From positions 17,589,486 through 17,653,485 of the forward strand of contig CM037460.1 in assembly GCA_021014325.1 (NCBI GenBank): DNA of 64,000 nt, in the 5' to 3' direction. The translations under genes and the position numbers were made by a program. The notes beneath the pieces are model-generated. The model saw nothing but the letters and a program-made list of their open reading frames with translations. It had not been told where the DNA came from and searched no databases. How positions within the stretch are numbered: the first letter of the stretch is position 1; each line of letters opens with the position of its first letter. Shown in pieces: positions 14,001 through 23,000 of this stretch. Source of the DNA: Plazaster borealis (Eukaryota; Echinodermata; Asteroidea; Forcipulatida; Labidiasteridae).

Positions 14001-17000
14001 AAGATGTCTCAATCGCCACACAGCAGGATAACGGCAGTAAAGCTAACGGCAGCGGACCCCAGCCCTACAGGTCACCCGTCGTCCATCAACGTGTCCGGAT
14101 GCTCATGGAGTCTGACCCGGCAAGAAAAGGTTGGTGTGATTTTTAAAAAATAAATTCTCTATACAATGTGCTCAGCAGGTCTGTTGACTCGATTCACAAG
14201 GGCCCAATTTCATAAAGCATGTAAGCACAAAAACTAGCTAAGCACAGAAAACTGTTGCTTAAGAAAAATAGGTTACCAGCCAGAATACCATACAGTTACC
14301 CCTGCTGTTACTGGTACCCCACTCATTTCTTGCTTAGCAAAGAAATTTGCTCAGCAGAATTTCCTGCTAAACAGCTTTATGCAGGGCCCAAATTCATATA
14401 GCATGTAAGCACAAAAACTAGCTAAGCACAGAAAACTCTTGCTTAGGAAAAATAGGTTACCAGCTAAAATACCATGCAGTTACCATTGCTGTGACTGGTA
14501 CCCCACTCATTTCTTGCTAAGCAAAGAAATTTGCTTTGCAGAATTTTCTGCTGAACAGCTTTATGAAATTTGGCCCAGACGTCACCATAAGCCATTTTGA
14601 GATATGGTGGACACAGACACTATTGGGTTTGGGTAAATTTTTCTGTATACACCCAAACCAAACAGTGCACTCCTATAGTGTCCACTACATCTCCAAAAGG
14701 CTAATTACGATAATCTTGGTTTCCCGGGTTTTTTTCAAGTCAATGTCTACATGTGTTGTACAGTGTATGTTAACCCTTTAGAGAACATTCATTTCTGTAT
14801 AATCATCACCATATGCCCAGGCATTGCTAATCTTGTTGATTTTTTGCTCCATTATTTTCAGGAAAAATTGTCAGGAAAATTATTAAGAAACATGAATACG
14901 TGGTTTTGTTTGAGAATTGTAGATTCCATGTTTACATGGGAAACATTGCAAAATGTAAATTCGGTCCGATACCTTTTCTTTGACCCTCTTGTTTGAGTGG
15001 AAGTAGGTCAAATCTTGCGGCCAGTTTGCATCCGCTATGGGCATTTTGGTACCGGCTGTTTGCGGCCGCTAGGGCCTCTTAAGGGTTAAGTACATTTTAG
15101 GCGACGCGACGTTTAGACCCTTGCCATAATTTGTACTTGCAATTTGACTTCCAAAATGGCGAGTGTGGTTGACAGTAGCCGCGCGTTACGTTGGTGCAAG
15201 GGGTTAACAAGAGAAGTCCCTGGTTGGTAATTGAACCTTATGGGTTGATGCACATTCAAATTACAGTGTTTATTTCCAATTGTGGACGTTACTTCCCTGG
15301 CTTCAAGATTTGTCATTAGTCTTCCTTCATCTCCAGATGATCTTCCTTCGAGAAAGACTTTTGTTTCCTGTTTTATGACCAAGCCTCTAGATTTCTCTTT
15401 GTAGTGAAACCTGGAAACTGATTTGAAGATTGATCTCCCTTCACCATCTCCAGTTTTTCTTCAAAGTGATGAAGTCGTTTTACATCCAAGAAAGACTTAA
15501 GTTTCCTGTTCTATGACCAAGCCTGTAGATTTCTTTTTGTAGTGAAACCTGGAAATTTCTGAGACGTGTGTATCGAGGGAAGTCGTCTCACGATCTCTTA
15601 GACTAAGAAGATATCACTACAAATTTTCCAGAATGATTAGTTTTGTCACAAACACACCCTTGTCATTTTCACTTTTCATTTGATTTTCAGATGCCCTCCT
15701 CCAGTCCCCAACCTCCGCCCGTGATCGCTTCAGCTCACCGTCCCCGGGTAGTGCCAAGCGTAGATTGTTTGTCGTCACGAATCCCATCGAGGAGTCTTCC
15801 ACTACCGCCAAGGCAACTAATGGCACCTCGGATGAGAGCTTTCTTGGCGAGACGACGCTGGAGAGCGGCGTGACTGTCTCTGTGAAGCCCAAGGCCATCA
15901 CCCTGACACAACCCAAGACGAGGACGGTGACACAACCCCAGACGGTCACGGTGACGATACAAGGTAATGAGGAAGACTACTGTGTGTTTTAAACTCTATC
16001 TGGCTGACTAGTCAGGGTACATAAACACTGTTCTTTCATTTCATTTCATTTATTTTGGTTGTGAAGCCAAGGATTCTCAGAAAAGCGAACTTAATCACTA
16101 TTCTATAGCCAGGAACCCAATGGAAGGAAGACAAGGAAGGAAGTTTCAGTTTTTGATGTGGGAGGAAAACCCCAGATAATTATTCCAGGGAAAACCCACG
16201 CAGAGCATTCTAAATGGGGTCATTTATGAATGTTTGTGAGTTTGATATTAAATCTATAGAAAGAAACACTATTATCAGTGTAATGTTTTGGGTGCCGGTC
16301 TGTAATTCTCCTGTATCAGCCCGATTTGGCAGCTTGTGCATGGGTAGAACCCTGGTTTAAATATGTGAGACACTTTAGTGTCAGTTATTTTTACCCCTCC
16401 TTCTTGGTTATTCACCAGTTTATGGATGTCCCCTTGATATTTAAAGGTTCAATTAACATTCTTTGATCTCTGTCTCAGTGCATGTGTCCATTGCCTACAA
16501 GCTTTGCTTCTTAAACCGATTCCTCTGTGATGTCACTTTTGCATCTTTTTCGCTTTTGCTTGAACTGTTTTGCCATCTTTTTCGCTTATTATGAATTTGT
16601 TGTATTATCTCTGATTTATATTGTGTGTCTTGTGTCAGTGTAGCTATTGTCATGTTCCATGTTTGTCTGTTCTTTTGTTTGTCTGTCCTTTTGTTTGTCT
16701 GTTTGGCTGTTTTCTACAAGCTTCTGTTTTATATCAAAACAGCCCCATACTCTATTTCTTTATTATAGTTATCCTGCTCATTGCTACATATTTTTATGTT
16801 TGCTTTACTCCATTATTACATGAATTTGTTGTTATTTTTCATAGAAGTATGGAAATGAATGTGTATCTGATTAACTGAGCTTCGATATTTCTTAAAGGTA
16901 TTGTACACTTTTGGTAACATCTCAAAATCAGTGTCCATATTTTTTGTGATTCAACATATGCATGAACAAACAAACCTGTGAAAGTTTGAGCTCAATTGGT

Positions 17001-20000
17001 CATCGAGATCACGAGAAAATAGCGAAATGAGACCTTGTTTTCTGTTTTTTCAAAATATCGCGCGTGATAAAAGCTATTGTTTTACTCATTTCTCAGAAAC
17101 AATAGCATTTTAGGCAGAAATATTTTAAGGAACCCTTTCTACCATTACCAGGCATGTGAGACCTCCGCGTTTACGCGGATATCCGCGTTTTTTATTTTCC
17201 CATTCCGCGTTTTTTTTGCGGGCTCCGCTTTTTTCCCGTCTCCGCCGTCAATGGCCGGTCCGCGTTTTTAAATATTTGTTTTAACGTCCAACATCGATCA
17301 TCAAGCAGCAAGTAATTTTACTGCACAACACTCACACAGAGAAGGGGAACCTGGCATCGGGAAGCACTTTAAGTTTACCTTTATAATCATAAATCGCGGA
17401 ACCACAAGGCGTGCATGGAAAAAACGGCACGTTAACAATAAATTGCGGCCCGGCAGCTGGCCCGATATGTGGCTTGCGGTATTCCATGAATACGTGGGCG
17501 AATAAGGAAACACGCAACTCGAATTTCCAGGGTCAGAAGACGTGCGGTGGAGTCTAATTTCAACCTCGTTCTTGTTATATTTCATGCAAAATTCTAACCT
17601 CGTATTCATAAACACATCGCTCTCGCCGCAATTTTTTTCCCAATGTGCGTCGTCGACCGATTGTTAAATCACGAAGATTTCAATGCAAAAGAAGTTCTAT
17701 AAAACCGATCCTCAAATTAAAAAGCCATGAAAGTTGCTGTTGATGAAAACACTATTTTTAAGGGCAGAATTAGGGTGAAAGATCGTCCAAAATTGCAATT
17801 TTACGAACTTCACTTCCATATTGTTGTTTTTTACGTTTAAAAAAAAATTGTGTGCTTACTTACATGTGGGCGTGTGTAAAAATTTGCGGGCGACAAATTT
17901 GGGACTCCAACATTTTGCGCTATGTGCTCGCTAACTAAAAACAATTTTTCCTCATTTTTGTCCATGACCCGCTCACATGCCTGCATTACTTACTTTAAAT
18001 CATGTAAGTTGTGTGTGAATCTGTGAACATTTGTGTTTTTCGATCTTACCAATAGTGTACAGGGCCTTTAAAATCTATTTAGGAAAATTGTATTCTTATA
18101 TTTGTTCTTTTCTTGATTGATACTGTCATTATTGTTTTGAAACTGTGGAGAATAAACGAACCTTGAACTATTTGACACACTGTCCAATATTTCTTTGGAA
18201 TTTTCATTAAAGGCATCAAAGACAAAGACGGCAACATCAAGTTCGTCTCCAGCCCGCTGAAGGTCACGACCTCTCCGAGGGTCATGACCCGAGGTCAAAC
18301 CCAGCAACTGTCCACTGCAACGCTGAGTAAGTCCCCGTTCAAGGAAGAGATGGAGGTCAGTGTGACGGGTACCGGGCAAGGAGATGTTGATCAAGCTGCC
18401 GTGACGCTGAGTAAACCAAGAAGAACCGGCTCAGTGGGACTGTTTTTCAGAAAGGTAAATTGAGTCAGTGGAACGAGATGGTTTAGTGAAGATCCACTTG
18501 CAATAATTGTTAGTAATTTTAGTAACAAATATGTTAATGTTACAAATATGTTAATGTTACAAATTGTAGGGGATTGAAATTAATGTATTTCAAATTTTAG
18601 GGGATCAAGATGAGAAACATTCCACCAACAAAAGGGATGTTAATCAATCTCCCTGGATGGTGTCTGGGGCTGACATTTTAAGAGTCACTGCCTGTAAGAA
18701 TGTACCAAATTTAGGGGGGGTGTGATTCATGGGTTCTCAGATCTTCTTCTAAAAAATCAGAGTGATACAGCATCATACCAAACTAGTATATCCAAAATTC
18801 TAGCTTCGGTTTGGGCGTAATGAATTATCAAAGTTTCAGCCAAAGAACCCTCACGCCCAACTGGAGGTTTAACAAAATGTTTTACTTTTGTTGGACGAGC
18901 TTGGCGCACGTTTTTTCGTTTACTGGGAATGTTCTATTCGTTTTACGAGCGTTCTTTGGCTGAAACTTTGATAATTCATTACGCCTAAATCGAAACAGTC
19001 AGCAAGCTAAAATTTTGGATATGTTAGTTTGGTATGATGCTATATCACTCTGATTTTTTAAGAAGAAGATCTGAGAACCCATGAATCACCACTTGGTACA
19101 TTCTTACAGGCAGTGACTCTTAAAGAAAAAAGAAGTTTTTTTGTTTTGTTATTGTCGGCTTCGTTTAACTGTTAATTTGGAAATGGATTTCAACATATAT
19201 TTTTCCGGTTAAACGGTTAAACATGGCAGCCCTACTAATGATACACAGCCTGTTTCCATGATTGAGCTGATCAATAAACTTCAAGTTTTTCTTTTTCTTC
19301 AGGTCTTCCACCTGGTCAACGTGCGTCTGCTGGACCTTGCCCACAAGCTGAACCTTTCGGACGACTTACGCCGCAAGACGTGGACCTGTATCGAGTACTC
19401 GCTGACCAAGCATGTTGACCTGATGAAGGATCGACATCTGGACCAAGTCATCATGAGTGCAATATACCTCATGTGCAAGGTATGGACGACACAAAATTGT
19501 TTCTAGTGCAATGTTTATTTTGGTCTTTTTTCCAGGGTTCTCTTGTGTAATTTTTGTTGTTTCCTTTTCGATGAAGTGTTGTGGCTTTTGAATTGTTTCT
19601 TGTCTAGTTCATCAAAAACCTACAATATGTTCAGAACGCTGCCTATTATAACAAAATTTCTCTTAATTTCATTCCCTGTATATTTGATAATCTAAGTATC
19701 TTTTAATATATTCTTTGTATAAACTGTCTTTTTTTTTCAGCGCCTCGGATGGCGCTTTACAAATGTTGTATTATTATTATTGTTGTTATTATTATTTAAT
19801 GGCATTTGGAAAACAACTAGACAGTAATTAAGTTTATTTTTTGTAATCCTTCAGGTGTGCCAATGTCGGGTCTTTGGAATGTATACTATTTTGTGAAATA
19901 TGTTGTTTTATATACATTTTTATCTTGTGCCTTTTGTATTATATGTATAGTTTTGTACTGTAATTTTAATGTTTATGCCTGTGAAATTTTGACGTGTGAA

Positions 20001-23000
20001 AAATGTTTAGGTACACCAATCAGGGATGAGAAATTGGAGACTTTCACCTGAATTCATATTTCAGACCCTTTATTTTGTTGGTCTGTCAGATGAAAAAAAG
20101 CAGTTATTTTCTTTAGATGTAAAAGAAAATCATGTGTTTTGATCTAATTCTTTAGTGCCAAGGATTACATTGACTCTAACCCTGACTGATGGTTGCTCTT
20201 ATAAAGTTGCTGCCAGCCAAGTTTGATTGGTCCAGACACACTTTTCAAAGTTACATAGCGCCCTGAAGATCAGCAAAGCCTCGTAACACATTCATTGAAT
20301 ATTGTGTATGGGTGTTTGCCATCTCATATGTACTGGGAAAAAGCTTGCTCCAAACCGCCTGACACAGCAACATCAGCGTACTTAGTCTTCGAAATTCAAA
20401 TCCGAGACTTCGTTTGTGACCAGGGCCCAATTTTATAAAGCCTGTAAGCACAAAAACTTGCTAAGAACAGACAAATCTTGCTGGCAGAAACAGGTTACCA
20501 GCCAACATTCCATAAATTTTAAATGGTGACAACTGGTGCCCCACTCATTTGTTTGCTTAGCAGAGAAATTTGTTAGCATTCTGATGAACAGCTTTATGAA
20601 ATTGGAACCAGGTAATTCATTGAAACAGATTTTATTCAAATGGTTTATTTAATGTGTTTTTTCAAATCAAATTTCTGCTAGGTAACCAAGCAGGATCAGA
20701 AGTTTCAAGATGTTATGAGAGCGTACCGTCGTCAGCCCCAGGCCCAGAGCCACGTGTATCGTAGCGTACTCCTCCAAGATCGAAGGCAACACTCATCCAA
20801 TGGGACCAACGGGACCAATGGGAACGGGTCACGCCAGAGCTCACCGGATGCCGATAAACAAAAAGGTTAGTCGTGGAATATACCACGCCCGATATGTGGC
20901 AGAGGGTGTGTGTCCCATCCCCCTCCCCCAAGTGTTCCCATTCTTTAACACACCTTTTTCCTCTTGTACAGAAGTACCTCCCCCCCCCTTTAAATAATTC
21001 CTAAAATTCCCAGAACACATGAGGTCGCCACATAAACTATGCCACATATCGACCAAATGATGTGAAAGTTTGGCTTCCTGTGTTAACCTCTCCTAAAAAA
21101 ATAAACCAATTTTTCCGTGTTCTGATGAACAAGTTTGAAAATCTCCCTGATTATGGAAACTTTTCTCCCTATGATGTTGGATGTAATTTTGAATATCTCC
21201 CTGATTGTTGTACAAAATCTCCCTGGTTTACAAGATGCAAATGTTGGCAGCTGTGGTTTTTCAGATGCTGCTGTCTTCTTGTTGACATTATTACAAGAGA
21301 AAAATATTTCTGTGGAGGAGTGGCTCTGGTATGAACTTTATAATCAGTGAGCTTTCAGAGTGACTGGCGATAGTGAAACCCTGTTCGTCAGGATTTTTTA
21401 TTTATTTTTTCCCCCTGAAATTTGGCGCAGGTCACACATTTTTCTTTCATAATGCATCTGAAAACCCCATGAGTATGCCATGTAAAACCACTGAATCCTC
21501 ATGTACCACTTAACGCAACGGTTCAACACAAAAAATAAAATAAAAAATCTTTAAAAGTATCAAACTTCAAGAGATGATTGTTTTGTTCACTTCTCCAAAA
21601 TGATTCTGTTTTTCTTATAGTTGATTCAAACCCGAACCCACATGGGCTGAGAGTTCGTTCAGCAAGCACACTCCCCACCCCTCATCCCGGTAGCGCCCCG
21701 CCCACCCCGACAAGGATGGCAGGAACGAGTTCATCATTTGAAGATGAGGACCGAGGGGACCTCATTACCTTCTACAACTCGGTAAGAATCGCTTAATAAA
21801 TTCCTTGAAATGTTGTTCAGGGAAATCGAGATTGGGGAGGCTGCAGTTGACATAAAAAAGTGTGGTTTTTAAAAAAGACCCAATTTCATAGGGCTGCTTG
21901 AGCACAAGAAGTAGCTAAGCACAAAATGTTTTCACTTGCCAGAACAAGGTTACCAGCCAAACTACCATGTCACGTGTACAAGTTGTGACTGGTGTCCTGC
22001 TCATTTCTGCTTAGCAGGCAATGTTAAGCAATATTTTCTGCATAAGCAGCTCTATGAAATTGGGCCCAGGTCTGTTTGAAGCAACCATGTTACAAGCTTG
22101 TTTTGGGAAAATAAAGTCTAAAAACATCAACACATGTTTGGGTTTTTTCAAGTTAACTTTATTCTTACACATGACAGCGAGCAAATCTTAGAATTGTTAA
22201 AGGTATCGTACACGTTTGGAAATTGTCAAAGACCAGTGTTCTTACTTGGTGTATCCCAACATATGCATAAAATAACAAGCCTGTGAAAATTTGGGCTCAA
22301 TTGGTCATCGAAGTTACAAGAAAATGATGAAAGAAACAACACCCTTGTTGTACAAATTTGTGTACTTTTAGATAGAATAATAAAAACTTCTTGCAAGAAG
22401 TTTTTATTATTTAGTGAGAAATTACCTCTTTCTCAAAAACTACGTTACTTCAGAGGGAGTCGTTTCTCACAATGTTTTATACTATCAACAGCTCTCTGCT
22501 GGTCATTACCAAGTCAGTTTTATGCTAATATATATTTTGAGTAATTACCAAACGTGTACGATGCCTTTAATGATAACTTATCATTTGGTTTTTACCCCAC
22601 ACCAATGTGTATTAAGCATTGTACACTCAGTACATTCCCGAGTTTGGGGGTGAACAAAATCCACAGGCATATCACTCGGGTGGGATTTGAACCCACAACC
22701 TTTGCCATGCTAGAGCAGATGTCTTGCCACTTAACCACTGAGCTAGCCCAGTGGCTAGAGGCAGTTCAAATCCTATATTTTAGCAGCGGGTAGCGCAACG
22801 ATTTAACATTTTTGTTTACAGAACTCTGGAAAGTATACAGTGCTTAATACACATCGGTGTAAGGTCGAAAACCAAATAATATTCTTTATCGGCGATGTAA
22901 ACTTAATATAACTTGTTTTCAACTTTGGTTTTTCTCCATTATTTCCTCCTCTTGATTTTATAGCCCCACTATCCTCCTTCCCCCCTTTTTCCCTCAGCGA

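Noticed and set aside
15617..15992. Long frames on the minus strand and in other plus frames over 15.6-16.0 kb
   Set aside because: Shadows of the GC-richer RBL exon 10, which is fixed by homology and phase.
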